Assembly: GCF_900240975.1 (NCBI RefSeq)
Contig: NZ_LT968776.1
Span: forward strand, 2,407,891-2,471,890
Source of the DNA: Mycobacterium sp. 4858
GTDB lineage: Bacteria; Actinomycetota; Actinomycetes; Mycobacteriales; Mycobacteriaceae
Length of the DNA: 64,000 nt
Direction of reading: 5' to 3'
Notes under the pieces: model-generated
The model's input: only the letters and a program-made list of their open reading frames with translations
Database searches by the model: none
Told to the model about the DNA's origin: nothing
Part shown: positions 9,105-18,605 of the stretch, piece after piece
Layout: each line of letters opens with the position of its first letter
Position numbering within the stretch: the stretch's first letter is position 1
Position numbers and translations under genes: made by a program

Positions 9105-9995
9105 CTAAGAAGTCAAATGCGCGCTGTCGTCGTGCAACTCGTCGCGGCGCAAGGTCATCGGAGTGAGGTCCGGGACATCGCCCCCGGTGACCACGGCACG
9201 GGTGATCGGGGTGAGCGTGCGGAACAGCGTTTCCACCTCGTCGTCGGTGAGCGCGTCAAGCGCCGACAGGGAAAGCGCATCGGTGGACCGTTCGATGTGC
9301 TCTTTCAGTTCGCGGCCGGCCGCGGTGAGCGAGCCGCCATCACCGAGCAGTCCTCGCTCGGCCAGGCGCCGCTCGTGGTGCGCCCACGCGGCCTCGTCGT
9401 AATCGCGGGTGCGCGCGATGTACTCGCGGGGCACCCCGCCCGCGGCGGCATGCAGGACGTTGGATTCCCGGCCCGAGATGCCGGCGGCGGCCAGCACCGC
9501 CACGTGCCCGTCGCCGCGGTGCTCGCGCAACAGCGTCGTCGCGTGCCATAGCGCGGCCAGCGGATCCTCCGGCCAGGGCAGCGCCAGGTTCGCGGCGAAC
9601 AGCGGACGGCCGTCGAGCGGCGCCTGCCGTGCCGCCTTCCCCGCCAAATCCGCTGCCGTTCGGACGTTTTGGTCCGCGTCCAGTCCGTAGCGGCGCAGCG
9701 CGGCGACGGCGGACTCCTGCCGGGCGCGCAACGCCGCGTCGGGGCCGGCGACCTGCCAGGCCGCCGGCAGCGCCTTGGCGACCCGTTCGGGGGCGAAGTT
9801 GTAGAAGACGGCGGTGACCACCTCGCGCGGCACCATGCCCAGCGGTGCCGACCGGGCCGCGAAGTAGCCCATCCAGAAGCCGCGGTAGCCCAACCCGTCC
9901 AGCGCCGCACGCGCCTCCGGCGCGAAATATGTCACCGCATGCACCGGCTCGAACCTGTCGAAGAAGCGCCGCGCCAGCACCGGTTCTCTTTGCAC
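9105..9995 (-). CDS. SCO6745-family conserved actinobacterial protein
   Basis: A 296-residue cytoplasmic protein with no membrane segments, conserved in actinobacteria and named after Streptomyces SCO6745. Recognisable stretches are FFDRFEPVHAVTYFAPEA, GYRGFWMGYFAARSAPLG and VTAVFYNFAPERVAKALPAA. The C-terminal half (RLAERGLLGDGGSLTAAGR) resembles a winged-helix turn, although the family is not an established regulator. The molecular function is unknown. Confidence 0.75.
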   Translation of the reverse strand: MQREPVLARRFFDRFEPVHAVTYFAPEARAALDGLGYRGFWMGYFAARSAPLGMVPREVVTAVFYNFAPERVAKALPAAWQVAGPDAALRARQESAVAALRRYGLDADQNVRTAADLAGKAARQAPLDGRPLFAANLALPWPEDPLAALWHATTLLREHRGDGHVAVLAAAGISGRESNVLHAAAGGVPREYIARTRDYDEAAWAHHERRLAERGLLGDGGSLTAAGRELKEHIERSTDALSLSALDALTDDEVETLFRTLTPITRAVVTGGDVPDLTPMTLRRDELHDDSAHLTS

Positions 9996-10068
9996 CGTCG
10001 CAGTTAATCACACGGGCCGGATCGGGCGACCCCGCTGTGACGGACGGCCCGCCGAATCACCCGGTGGC

Positions 10069-11100
10069 TCAGAGCCTCAGCAGGCGCTCGGCGTTGCGGT
10101 GGGCAATCTTTTCCCGATCGACTTCGCTGATGGGCATCCGATCGAGAAACTGCCGGCAGGCGTTGATGTTTCCGTAAGGGTAGTCGGCCGTGAACACGAC
10201 CCGGTCGATCCCGATGACGTTCACCATCGCGAGGTAGGCGTTGAACGACAGACTCCAACTGGGATCCATCGCACCGGGTTCCTGGGTGAAGAAGTCGCCG
10301 GCGAGTATGCCGCCGTAGAAGTTCTCCCGAAGGTATTCCTTCACGGTGCGCTTGAGGCCGGTCACCTCTGGCGTGAACGAGTAGTCGGTGCGCCATCCCA
10401 TCCAGCTCAGCGCCTCGAAGTGGTGGCCGACGACGATCTGCAGCCGGGGGAACCGGTCGAACACCCCGCCCAGGATCAGCCGCAGGCAGTGCACACCCGT
10501 ATCGAGATGCCAGCCCACCCCTGCGCCGGCCAACCGGGCCGACACTTTCGGGTCAAAGCCCGCGTAGTAAGCGTCGATGACCGGCTGCGGAGGCATCGTG
10601 GGATGCAAAAAGATTGGCACGCCCAGTGTTTCGGCGGATTCGAAAACCGGCCAGAAGAAGGTGTCGTCGAGATAGCGGCCGTTGATGTGACCGTTGATCA
10701 GGGCACCCACGAAGCCATGATCACGGACGGTGCGTTCGAGCTCGGCGGCGGCCGCCGCCGGGTCGCGCATCGGCAGGGCGGCGAAGCCGCGGAACCGGTC
10801 CGGGTGCCGGCCGATGGCGGCCACCACCGCGTCGTTGGCCCGGCGGGCCAGCTCGGCGGCCCTCGCGGGTTCCAGCGTCTCGGGGCCGGGGACGGAGTGC
10901 GAGAGGATCTGCATGTCGACGCCCGCGGCGTCCATCGCGGCGACCCGGCCCTCGCCCAGGTCGTTGATGCCCGGCGGCCATTCCCCTTCGGCCCCCGGTG
11001 AGCCGTAACCCGCCTCCTTCAGCAGTCCGGTCGCCGCGTTCTGGTGTTCTTCGCCTATCGCCGGGAGCTTGTAGTGCTCTTCGAAACCGATGACCTTCAT
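10069..11100 (-). CDS. Amidohydrolase-family decarboxylase/hydrolase (gamma-resorcylate decarboxylase-like)
   Basis: A 343-residue TIM-barrel metal enzyme of the ACMSD-related amidohydrolase group. Instead of the HxH of classical amidohydrolases, the N-terminus reads GFEEHYKLP, as in gamma-resorcylate decarboxylases. Further candidate metal or catalytic sites are FLHPTMPPQP, VGHHFEALSW and FTADYPYGN. Such enzymes decarboxylate aromatic acids or hydrolyse ring-cleavage products; the substrate is not determinable. The ATG at 11100 is preceded by GAGGAGACGA, so the extra eight upstream residues are excluded. Confidence 0.82.
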   Translation of the reverse strand: MKVIGFEEHYKLPAIGEEHQNAATGLLKEAGYGSPGAEGEWPPGINDLGEGRVAAMDAAGVDMQILSHSVPGPETLEPARAAELARRANDAVVAAIGRHPDRFRGFAALPMRDPAAAAAELERTVRDHGFVGALINGHINGRYLDDTFFWPVFESAETLGVPIFLHPTMPPQPVIDAYYAGFDPKVSARLAGAGVGWHLDTGVHCLRLILGGVFDRFPRLQIVVGHHFEALSWMGWRTDYSFTPEVTGLKRTVKEYLRENFYGGILAGDFFTQEPGAMDPSWSLSFNAYLAMVNVIGIDRVVFTADYPYGNINACRQFLDRMPISEVDREKIAHRNAERLLRL

Positions 11101-11232
11101 TCGTCTCCTCTCATCCATGCACACCTACGACACCGGGCCGCGGAGCGTTCACCGGGGTACCCGGCCGGGACGGGGTTTGTCATTCCGGCGGCAGTCCGTG
11201 GGGTGCCGGAGACACCCGCATAGTCTCGAACC

Positions 11233-11952
11233 GTGACGATCCCGTACGACGAGGCGCTGCGCGAGCGGATCAGGGACCACCTGGCGGCCCACGGCCGTCG
11301 CGAGGTGACCGACCCGACGAGGCGGCACGCGGCGGTCGCCGTGGTGCTGGTCGACTCGACCCCCGGCGAGGACCGGGTGGATCCGGCGCCGGTGGACGAG
11401 TGGATCGGTGGCCGCCCGATGCCGGAACCCGGCCTTGACGGCAGGATGGTCGGCGTATCCGGCGGTGCGGCGTTTCTATTGTGCCGCAGGGCGTCTCGCC
11501 TGAATTCTCACGCCGCGCAATGGGCGCTGCCCGGTGGCCGGCTCGATCCGGGGGAGACCGCGGTGGACGCGGCGCTGCGGGAAATGCGCGAGGAGGTCGA
11601 CATCGACCTGCCGGGCTCGACCGTGCTCGGCCTGATGGACGACTACCCGACCCGGTCCGGGTACGTCATCACGCCGGTCGTGATCTGGGGCGGCGGTCGC
11701 CTGGATCCCCGGCCGGCGCCCGACGAGGTGGTGGCGGTATACCGGGTGGGGTTACACCAGCTGCAGCGCGACGATTCCCCGCGATTCATCTCGATCCCGG
11801 AGAGCCCCCGCCCGGTGGTGCAGATCCCGTTGGGCAACGACCTGATTCACGCCCCCACGGGTGCCGTGCTGCTGCAGCTGCGGTGGTGGTGTCTGGAGGG
11901 TCGTCACGACCCGGTCGACGAGCTGGAGCAACCGGTCTTCGCGTGGAGGTAG
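11233..11952 (+). CDS. NUDIX hydrolase
   Basis: A 239-residue pyrophosphohydrolase. The Nudix box is GGRLDPGETAVDAALREMREEV followed by DIDLPG; the normally conserved Gly after REUXEEX is an Asp here, while the metal-binding REMREE is intact. A long N-terminal extension (about 90 residues) and the downstream ESPRPVVQIPLG resemble NUDT7/8-like CoA pyrophosphatases, but this is only a suggestion. The GTG at 11233 is the likely start. Confidence 0.85.
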   Translation: MTIPYDEALRERIRDHLAAHGRREVTDPTRRHAAVAVVLVDSTPGEDRVDPAPVDEWIGGRPMPEPGLDGRMVGVSGGAAFLLCRRASRLNSHAAQWALPGGRLDPGETAVDAALREMREEVDIDLPGSTVLGLMDDYPTRSGYVITPVVIWGGGRLDPRPAPDEVVAVYRVGLHQLQRDDSPRFISIPESPRPVVQIPLGNDLIHAPTGAVLLQLRWWCLEGRHDPVDELEQPVFAWR

Positions 11953-12107
11953 CCCTCGGCGGGCTGCGGCACCACCCGGTGCTCTCGCGGCCGTCATGTG
12001 ACGGACGCTGAGTGTTTGTCTTGCGGTCACCGGCGGGCGGATTGGGTCTGCAAGCCTGAACCGACGCTGCGGGACCAAGGAGCCGCCGCGGCGAGGAAAG
12101 GGCGGCC

Positions 12108-15023
12108 ATGACAGAGCACTTACGCGCCTACAACAGCCTGTGGCAGGTTCGTAGCGACTCGTGGTGCCGGTTGGAGGAGGCCGCGGATCGGCTGATGCGA
12201 CCGACCACCACCGGGACGCTGAAGGACAAGTGGGCGAACGCCTGCCAGGAGCTGCTGGCGCGCCTGAGCACCCTGGAGCCCTACTGGGCCTACCCCGGTG
12301 CGCCCCAATTCGCCCGTATCCAGCGGCTTTTCACGGCCGGCCACCACGACAAGTTCGCGCAGGCCGTCGCGCAGGTCAACCGGGCGCTGACCACCGAGTC
12401 CTACCGCACGGGAGACGTGGACAACGCCGGCGCCGACGAACTCGACATGTTCCCGACCGATCCGCGCCAGCTCATCGAGCACAAACCGGCATCACCGCGC
12501 GACCGCCCCTACTTCGAAGTGCTGGTCGTCGAAAAGATGACGGAAGACCAGGAACGCGCGCTGCGCAACGAGGTTCGCAAATGGCGGCGCCCAGACGACG
12601 AATTCGTCTACGAGCTCGTCGTGGTGTCCAGCGGGGACGAGGCGCTCATCGCCGCGCGGCTCAACGTCAACCTGCAGGCGGTGGTGATCCGGCGGCGCTT
12701 CTCACACCAGTCGACCCGCGACCTGTCGGCGCTGTCCGAATTCGTCGACACCGCGGTGTCCGACGAGCTGAACGATCACCAGACACCCGAAGAACGCGCG
12801 CAGATCCTGGCGATCTCATTGACCGGATTACGGCCCGAGCTGGACCTCTACCTGATGACCGAAATCGAGGTCGAGGACATCGCCGGGCGGCTGGGCCAAT
12901 ACTTCCGCCGGGTGTTCCACGCCCGCGAAGGCATGCTCGAGCTGCATCTCTCGATCCTGCAGGGCGTGGCGGCGCGCTACCGCACGCCGTTCTTCAGCGC
13001 GCTCAAGGAGTACAGCCACCGGCCCACGGGCGTCTTTCACGCTCTGCCGATCTCGCAGGGCAAGTCGATCGTCAACTCGCACTGGATCAGGGACATGGTG
13101 GGCTTCTACGGCCTGGACGTGTTCATGGCGGAGACGTCGGCGACCTGCGGAGGCCTCGACTCGCTGCTCGAGCCGACCGGGCCGCTACGTGAGGCGCAAC
13201 AGCTGGCCGCGCAGGCCTACGGATCGCGGCACACGTACTTCGTCACCAACGGAACCTCCACGGCGAACAAAATCGTCACCCAGGCGTTGGTGGCGCCCGG
13301 CGACATCGTGCTGCTGGACCGGAATTGCCATCAGTCGCATCACTACGGAATGATGCTGGCCGGTGCGAATGTGGTGTACCTCGAGGCGTATCCGCTCAAC
13401 GAGTACTCGATGTACGGCGCGGTGCCGCTCCGCGAAATCAAGTCGAAGCTGTTGGAGCTCAAGCGCGCCGGCAAACTCGACCGGGTCAAGATGATGTCGC
13501 TGACCAACTGCACCTTCGACGGCATCGTCTATGACGTCGAGCGCGTGATGGAAGAGTGCCTGGCCATCAAGGGAGACCTGGTGTTCCTGTGGGACGAGGC
13601 ATGGTTCGCGTTCGCCCGCTTCCACCCGGTCTACCGGAAGCGGACCGCGATGGCCTCGGCACGGGCGTTGCGCGAGCGGCTGCAGGACCCCGGTTACCGG
13701 CAGCGCTACGAGGAGTATCTGGCCGCCGGCGGCGACGAAACCCCTGGCGACGACGGCGTTCTGGACCGCCGGCTGATGCCGGACCCGGCGCGGGCCCGGG
13801 TGCGGGTGTATGCCACCCAGTCGACACACAAGACGCTGACCGCGCTGCGGCAGGGATCGATGATTCATGTCTACGACCAGGACTTCGACCAGAAAGTCGC
13901 CGAGCCGTTCCACGAGGCCTACATGGCCCACACCTCGACCTCGCCCAACTACCAGATCCTGGCGTCGCTTGACCTGGGCCGCAGGCAGGTGGCGCTGGAA
14001 GGGGTCGAGCTGGTGCAGCGGCAGATCGAGAACGCGATGCAGTTGCGCGACGCGATCGACAACCATCCGCTGCTCAGCAAGTACATGCGCTGCCTGCGCA
14101 CCTCGGATCTGATCCCGGAGCCGTTCCGGCCGTCGGCCATCGCGCAGCCGCTGCGATCGGGGCTGCGCAACATGATGGCGGCCTGGGAAAAGGACGAATT
14201 CGTGCTCGACCCGTCGCGGATCACGTTGTTCATCGGGCGCACCGGGTACGACGGCGACACCTTCAAACGCCAGCAGCTGATGGACCGCTACGGAATCCAG
14301 ATCAACAAGACGTCGCGCAACAGCGTGCTGTTCATGACCAACATCGGCACCACGCGCAGCTCGGTCGCGTTCCTGGTCGAGGTTCTGGTGAACATCGCCA
14401 CCGAACTCGACCAGAACATCTCCGAGATGAGCCTTGGCGAGCGCGAACACTTCGAGCGGGCGGTCTACCGACTCACCGAAATGTCTTTGCCGCTGCCTGA
14501 TTTCAGCGGCTTCCATCCCGCATTCCTGGACCACGCCGGGAGCGGACCGACGCCCGAAGGAGACGTCCGGCGCGGGTTCTACCTCTCCTACGACGACACC
14601 AACTGCGAATACCTGACCGGCGATCAGATCGACGAGCGGCTGGACGCGGGATCCGACGTCGTGTCGGCGACGTACGTGACGCCTTACCCGCCGGGCTTTC
14701 CGGTGCTGGTGCCCGGCCAGCTGTTCAGCCGCGAAATCCTGCAGTTCATGCGCGATCTGGACACCCCCGAGATCCACGGCTACCTACCGAACTTCGGCTA
14801 CCGGGTGTACACCGAGAAGGCCATCGACATGGCCGGCCAGGCCGTCGGCCTGCCCTCCAACGGTCACCGCCCCACCGACGGTGCGGCCGCGCCGCAGAAG
14901 ACGCCGAAGAAGCCGGGCAAACGCGCACGGTTCACCGACGAGGGGAACGTGCCTGAGGTCGGCCAGGAGGAGTTGCTCGGTCAGCGGCAGCCCGGTGACG
15001 CGGTGAGCTCGGGGCCTTCTTGA
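12108..15023 (+). CDS. PLP-dependent Orn/Lys/Arg decarboxylase-family protein (Rv2531c-like)
   Basis: A 971-residue fold-type I pyridoxal-phosphate enzyme resembling M. tuberculosis Rv2531c (about 947 residues) throughout. The N-terminal 300 residues include a response-regulator-like wing domain. The catalytic core has FMAETSATCGGLDSLL, TYFVTNGTSTANKIV, the PLP-ring region LWDEAWFAF and the Schiff-base lysine K575 in QSTHKTLTAL. It probably decarboxylates a basic amino acid, giving a polyamine or an acid-stress response. The C-terminus carries a poorly conserved basic Pro/Lys tail. The ATG at 12108 has GAGGAAAGG upstream. Its last 92 bases overlap the convergent padR gene. Confidence 0.9.
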   Translation: MTEHLRAYNSLWQVRSDSWCRLEEAADRLMRPTTTGTLKDKWANACQELLARLSTLEPYWAYPGAPQFARIQRLFTAGHHDKFAQAVAQVNRALTTESYRTGDVDNAGADELDMFPTDPRQLIEHKPASPRDRPYFEVLVVEKMTEDQERALRNEVRKWRRPDDEFVYELVVVSSGDEALIAARLNVNLQAVVIRRRFSHQSTRDLSALSEFVDTAVSDELNDHQTPEERAQILAISLTGLRPELDLYLMTEIEVEDIAGRLGQYFRRVFHAREGMLELHLSILQGVAARYRTPFFSALKEYSHRPTGVFHALPISQGKSIVNSHWIRDMVGFYGLDVFMAETSATCGGLDSLLEPTGPLREAQQLAAQAYGSRHTYFVTNGTSTANKIVTQALVAPGDIVLLDRNCHQSHHYGMMLAGANVVYLEAYPLNEYSMYGAVPLREIKSKLLELKRAGKLDRVKMMSLTNCTFDGIVYDVERVMEECLAIKGDLVFLWDEAWFAFARFHPVYRKRTAMASARALRERLQDPGYRQRYEEYLAAGGDETPGDDGVLDRRLMPDPARARVRVYATQSTHKTLTALRQGSMIHVYDQDFDQKVAEPFHEAYMAHTSTSPNYQILASLDLGRRQVALEGVELVQRQIENAMQLRDAIDNHPLLSKYMRCLRTSDLIPEPFRPSAIAQPLRSGLRNMMAAWEKDEFVLDPSRITLFIGRTGYDGDTFKRQQLMDRYGIQINKTSRNSVLFMTNIGTTRSSVAFLVEVLVNIATELDQNISEMSLGEREHFERAVYRLTEMSLPLPDFSGFHPAFLDHAGSGPTPEGDVRRGFYLSYDDTNCEYLTGDQIDERLDAGSDVVSATYVTPYPPGFPVLVPGQLFSREILQFMRDLDTPEIHGYLPNFGYRVYTEKAIDMAGQAVGLPSNGHRPTDGAAAPQKTPKKPGKRARFTDEGNVPEVGQEELLGQRQPGDAVSSGPS

Positions 15024-15582
15024 CCCCCGCGGAGAGCCGGTGTTCGATGACGGCCAACGCGCGCTCGGCCCATCGAATGTTCTCTTCCTCGAACGCGATT
15101 CCGCGCAGCAGCGTCAGGTAGGGGCCGACCCGTTCGGCGTGCGCCAGGTGTTGCTCTTCGTCGCGACCGTCGAGGATGCGCGCCCGCAACCGTTCGTAGC
15201 GTTGCAGTTTGGCCGTCGCCCACTGCAGGCGTTCGCTGATGAATTCACGCACGGCGGGGGTGTCGCCGATGTCCGCGGCCTGCACCTTGACCAGTAGATC
15301 GTCGCGCATCGCCAACGGCTTGGGTGGTTTCCCGGTGAACTCCCGGATCGCGTCACGGCCGGCGTCGGTCAGTGAGAACAGCCGCTTGTTGGGCCGGCGT
15401 TCCTGCTGCACGAGGCGCGCCTGGATGAGACCCTGCTCGGCAAGCCGGTCCAGTTCGCGGTACAACTGCTGCGGGGTGGCCATCCAGAAGTTCGCGACCG
15501 ACGCGCCGAAGTCCTTGGCCAGGTCGTACCCGGATGACTCGCCCTCGAGGAGGGCGGCCAATACCGCATCACGCAGCGACAC
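14932..15582 (-). CDS. PadR-family transcriptional regulator
   Basis: A 216-residue regulator with an N-terminal winged helix typical of PadR (SLRDAVLAALLEGESSGYDL, then QQLYRELDRLAEQGLI and RPNKRLFSLTDAGRDAI) and a C-terminal Vir-type helical dimerisation domain (about residues 90-180). It starts at GTG 15582 and is divergent from the NTF2/LLM gene pair at 15699, which it most plausibly controls. Its 3' end overlaps the decarboxylase gene on the other strand. The tail after residue 185 is Arg/Pro-rich and may be extended. Confidence 0.88.
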   Translation of the reverse strand: MSLRDAVLAALLEGESSGYDLAKDFGASVANFWMATPQQLYRELDRLAEQGLIQARLVQQERRPNKRLFSLTDAGRDAIREFTGKPPKPLAMRDDLLVKVQAADIGDTPAVREFISERLQWATAKLQRYERLRARILDGRDEEQHLAHAERVGPYLTLLRGIAFEEENIRWAERALAVIEHRLSAGVKKAPSSPRHRAAADRATPPGRPQARSPRR

Positions 15583-15698
15583 CGAAAAAGGCTACAACGA
15601 TATGAGTAGTCAACAAAGTGATTAATCGCACTATGGACACGTCGCGGTGGACGGCATAGCGTCAACGACACTTGGCGAAACGAAATGCGAGGTGTCGG

Positions 15699-16121
15699 AT
15701 GCATCCCTTCCGCAAGGCGGTCGAAGAACGCGACGAGAAGGGCATCCAGGCGCTGCTGGCCGACGATGTGGTGTTCACCAGCCCGGTGGCGTTCAAGCCC
15801 TACGTCGGCAAGCCCATGACGGCGGCCATCCTGCGCGGCGTGCTACGCATCTTCGAGGACTTCCGGTACGTCCGCGAGATTCACGACGGCAGCGGCCGGG
15901 ACCACGCGTTCGTGTTCGAGACCGGCATCGCCGGGGCGCCCGGAGTCACGATCACCGGTTGCGACTTCCTGCATTTCAACGACGACGGCCTCATCGACGA
16001 CTTCATGGTGATGGTCCGGCCGCTATCGGGCGCGAAGGCGCTGTCCGAGGCGATGGGTGCGCAGTTCGAACGGATCCAGCGGGAGGCGCTCGAACTGGCC
16101 GACGAGTTCACCACCGCGTAG
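15699..16121 (+). CDS. SnoaL/NTF2-like fold protein
   Basis: A 140-residue protein with the NTF2-like alpha+beta barrel pattern: HPFRKAVEERDEKGIQALLA, DDVVFTSPVAFKPYVGK, then the last strand DDGLIDDFMVMVRPL. The family includes isomerases, lyases and binding proteins; no catalytic Asp/His pair can be assigned. The ATG at 15699 follows GAGGTG with good spacing. It is six bases upstream of the LLM oxidoreductase gene, so they are co-transcribed and perhaps act on one substrate, probably under the divergent PadR regulator. Confidence 0.75.
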   Translation: MHPFRKAVEERDEKGIQALLADDVVFTSPVAFKPYVGKPMTAAILRGVLRIFEDFRYVREIHDGSGRDHAFVFETGIAGAPGVTITGCDFLHFNDDGLIDDFMVMVRPLSGAKALSEAMGAQFERIQREALELADEFTTA

Positions 16122-16127
16122 GCCCAC

Positions 16128-17165
16128 ATGCGAATCGGACTGGGCATCAACTATGCGGGCGGCTTCAAGGACGTGGCCGCCGAAGTGGCCGACCTCGAAC
16201 GTGCCGGCCTCGACATCGTCTTCGTCCCCGAGGCGTATTCGTTCGACGCGGTGAGCGCGCTCGGCTACCTGGCCGCCAGCACCGACCGGGTCGGACTGGC
16301 CTCCGGGATCATGCAGCTCTACACCAGGACGCCCACGCTGACCGCGATGACGGCCGCCGGTCTGGACTACGTCTCCGACGGTCGGTTCACCCTGGGGCTG
16401 GGCGCATCCGGTCCGCAGGTCATCGAGGGCTTCCACGGTGTCCCCTACGACGCACCGATCGCCCGCACCCGCGAAGTGATCGACATCTGCCGCCAGGTGT
16501 GGCGCCGCGAGACCGTCCAGCACCAGGGCAAGTACTACACGATCCCGCTACCCGCCGGGCAGGGCACCGGGCTTGGCAAGCCCCTCAAGCTGATCAACAA
16601 GCCTGTCCGAGAACGCATCCCGATACTGATCGCGGCGCTCGGGCCGAAGAACGTCGAACTCGCGGCCGAGATCGCCGAGGGGTGGCAGCCGATCTTCTAC
16701 CTGCCCGAGAAGGCCCAGGACGTCTGGGGGGAGGCGCTGGCCACCGGCCGGGCCAAGCGGGACCCCAGCCTGGGAGAGCTCGACGTTTTCGCGGGCCCGG
16801 CGCTGGCCATCGGCGAAAACGTGGACTCGCTAAGGGAATTCGTCAAACCCCACCTCGCCCTCTACATCGGCGGCATGGGCGCCAAGGGCAAGAACTTCTA
16901 CCACGCCCTGGCCACCAAGTATGGCTACGGGCCGCAGGCCGACCGCATCCAGGAGCTCTACCTGGCCGGCGACAAGGACGGCGCCGCCAAGGCGGTGCCC
17001 GACGATCTCGTCCGCGACGTGAACCTGATCGGCAGCCGCGAATTCGTGAGGGATCGCGTGGCCGCGTTCGCCGAATCCGGGGTGACCACCCTCAACGTCG
17101 CACCCATCGCGTCCACACCGGCCGAGCGGATCAAGCTGATCGAGACGCTGCGCGAACTCGTCTGA
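16128..17165 (+). CDS. LLM-class F420-dependent oxidoreductase
   Basis: A 345-residue luciferase-like TIM-barrel enzyme expected to use coenzyme F420. Conserved stretches are VFVPEAYSFDAVSALGYLAA, GIMQLYTRTPTLTAMTAAGL, GRFTLGLGASGPQVIEG and IPILIAALGPKNVELAAEI, close to the Rv3520c-type proteins of mycobacteria. The substrate is unknown. It is second in a two-gene unit after the NTF2-like protein. Confidence 0.88.
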   Translation: MRIGLGINYAGGFKDVAAEVADLERAGLDIVFVPEAYSFDAVSALGYLAASTDRVGLASGIMQLYTRTPTLTAMTAAGLDYVSDGRFTLGLGASGPQVIEGFHGVPYDAPIARTREVIDICRQVWRRETVQHQGKYYTIPLPAGQGTGLGKPLKLINKPVRERIPILIAALGPKNVELAAEIAEGWQPIFYLPEKAQDVWGEALATGRAKRDPSLGELDVFAGPALAIGENVDSLREFVKPHLALYIGGMGAKGKNFYHALATKYGYGPQADRIQELYLAGDKDGAAKAVPDDLVRDVNLIGSREFVRDRVAAFAESGVTTLNVAPIASTPAERIKLIETLRELV

Positions 17166-17176
17166 GCGCCGACGCG

Positions 17177-18394
17177 CTAGCCCTGGCGATGAGCGTCGCC
17201 TCGGAGTCGAACCGCCCGGCTCACCGCCGTCAGCAACGCCAGTGCCGCCATCACCGCGAGGATGGTCGCCGACACCGTCGAGGCGACCGTCGTCAAGATC
17301 AGCGGCAGCCCGAAACCGATGTACGTCACCACGTAGAACGCACCAACGAGCCCGCCGCGCAGGCGTTTCGGCGCGGCGGCCTCCAGATCGATCAGCCCTT
17401 CGCGCAGACACAGGCCGGACGCGCACCCCAACACTAGGAACAGCGGCACACCCAGAGCCAGCGGCATGGCCGCCGGGGCGAGCGCGGTGACCGCGTAGCC
17501 AAGCGCGGCGAGCACCGCGCCCGCGGTGCCGGCCTGCGGCCCCCACCGGCGCGCCCGGGCGAGCACCTGGATCAGCCCGCTGACGCCATTGACGAGCAGC
17601 GTGGCCATGCCGGCGGCCATCGGAGCCGCCAGCCCGGTGTGCACGCGACCGGGAATCGCGATGAATCCCAGTGTCGCCGAGGCGAATACCCATGGCGCCA
17701 GGGGCATGGCCCAACTTAACGCCCGCGCCGCGCCCTGCTCGGCGGGCGTCGACGGCTCCCATACCTCGGCGCTCGACCTGGCGGCGCCCTCCGGGCGCCG
17801 TCCAGTGACGACCACAACGAGCATCGCCGCCACACCGATGGCGGCCGCGACGCCGAACGACAACTGGATGCCGGCGGGCCCGATTCCCGCGATCACCGCT
17901 CCCGCGAACGGGCCGATCGCGAAACCGGCCATCAACACCGCCCCGGCGGCGGCCGCCCCGGCGGGACCTTTGATATCCGACGCCCAGGCCGTGCAGGAAC
18001 TCATGGCCAGCCCGACCCCGAGCCCGACGATCAGGCGCCCGATCAGCAGCGTGTCGTACTGCTGTGAGCACAGCATCGCAATCGTCCCCGCCACCGCGGT
18101 CGCCGAGCCCGCCAGCGCCACCGATCGCCGCCCGAACGCGTCCGACGCGCGCCCGCCGACGAGCAGACCGGGCAGCAATCCCAGCGCATAGACACCGAAG
18201 ATCGCGTCGAGCGTGGCCGCGCTCAGATGCCGGCGAACGCTCAGCAACGGCATCAATGCGACGAAGTGGTTGGCGACCCAGCCGACGGACAACAACAGCA
18301 CCAGCACTCCGGCGAACACGCCCCGCGCCGCGAGCGGGCCGCCGGCCCTCGTCGTGACCAATGTCGACTGCGCTGGACCGTCGGACGGGGACAC
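17177..18394 (-). CDS. MFS transporter
   Basis: A 405-residue integral membrane protein with about 12 hydrophobic segments. The loop 2-3 motif is GGRASDAFGRRSVALAGS and the fourth segment is GRLIVGLGVGLAMSSCTAWA. The start was set at GTG 18394 because AGGAAAGGA precedes it; the longer reading frame to 18553 would add a non-membrane, cysteine-rich leader unlike MFS proteins. The transported compound is unknown. It is convergent with the LLM oxidoreductase gene. Confidence 0.85.
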   Translation of the reverse strand: MSPSDGPAQSTLVTTRAGGPLAARGVFAGVLVLLLSVGWVANHFVALMPLLSVRRHLSAATLDAIFGVYALGLLPGLLVGGRASDAFGRRSVALAGSATAVAGTIAMLCSQQYDTLLIGRLIVGLGVGLAMSSCTAWASDIKGPAGAAAAGAVLMAGFAIGPFAGAVIAGIGPAGIQLSFGVAAAIGVAAMLVVVVTGRRPEGAARSSAEVWEPSTPAEQGAARALSWAMPLAPWVFASATLGFIAIPGRVHTGLAAPMAAGMATLLVNGVSGLIQVLARARRWGPQAGTAGAVLAALGYAVTALAPAAMPLALGVPLFLVLGCASGLCLREGLIDLEAAAPKRLRGGLVGAFYVVTYIGFGLPLILTTVASTVSATILAVMAALALLTAVSRAVRLRGDAHRQG

Positions 18395-18550
18395 TGTCGT
18401 TTCCTTTCCTCGAATCTGGGCGCGCGCGGCGGGTGGACCCCGGTCGACCGCCTCAACGACGATGCGGGCGAGGCAGTTATTCCCACTCACGCGCGAAATG
18501 CACTCGGCGCAAACCGGGAAAGCCGCAGGGCAAATCGGATGTAGGGGTTT

Positions 18551-18566
18551 CAAATCGCTTGATTTG
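18551..18566. promoter_or_regulatory. Candidate operator palindrome upstream of the HdeA-like gene
   Basis: CAAATC-GCTT-GATTTG is a perfect dyad with 6-bp arms, 40 bases upstream of the ATG at 18606 in an AT-richer patch. It could be a regulator site. No cognate regulator is adjacent except possibly an unlinked one. Confidence 0.3.
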
Positions 18567-18605
18567 GTGTACAGATACCACTACTCGGCTCGAGGAAGGC
18601 AAACG

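Noticed and set aside
13185..14777. 530-residue minus-strand open frame inside the decarboxylase gene
   Set aside because: It lies wholly within a gene with intact PLP-enzyme motifs, has a composition rich in Arg, His and Gln, and no recognisable domain.
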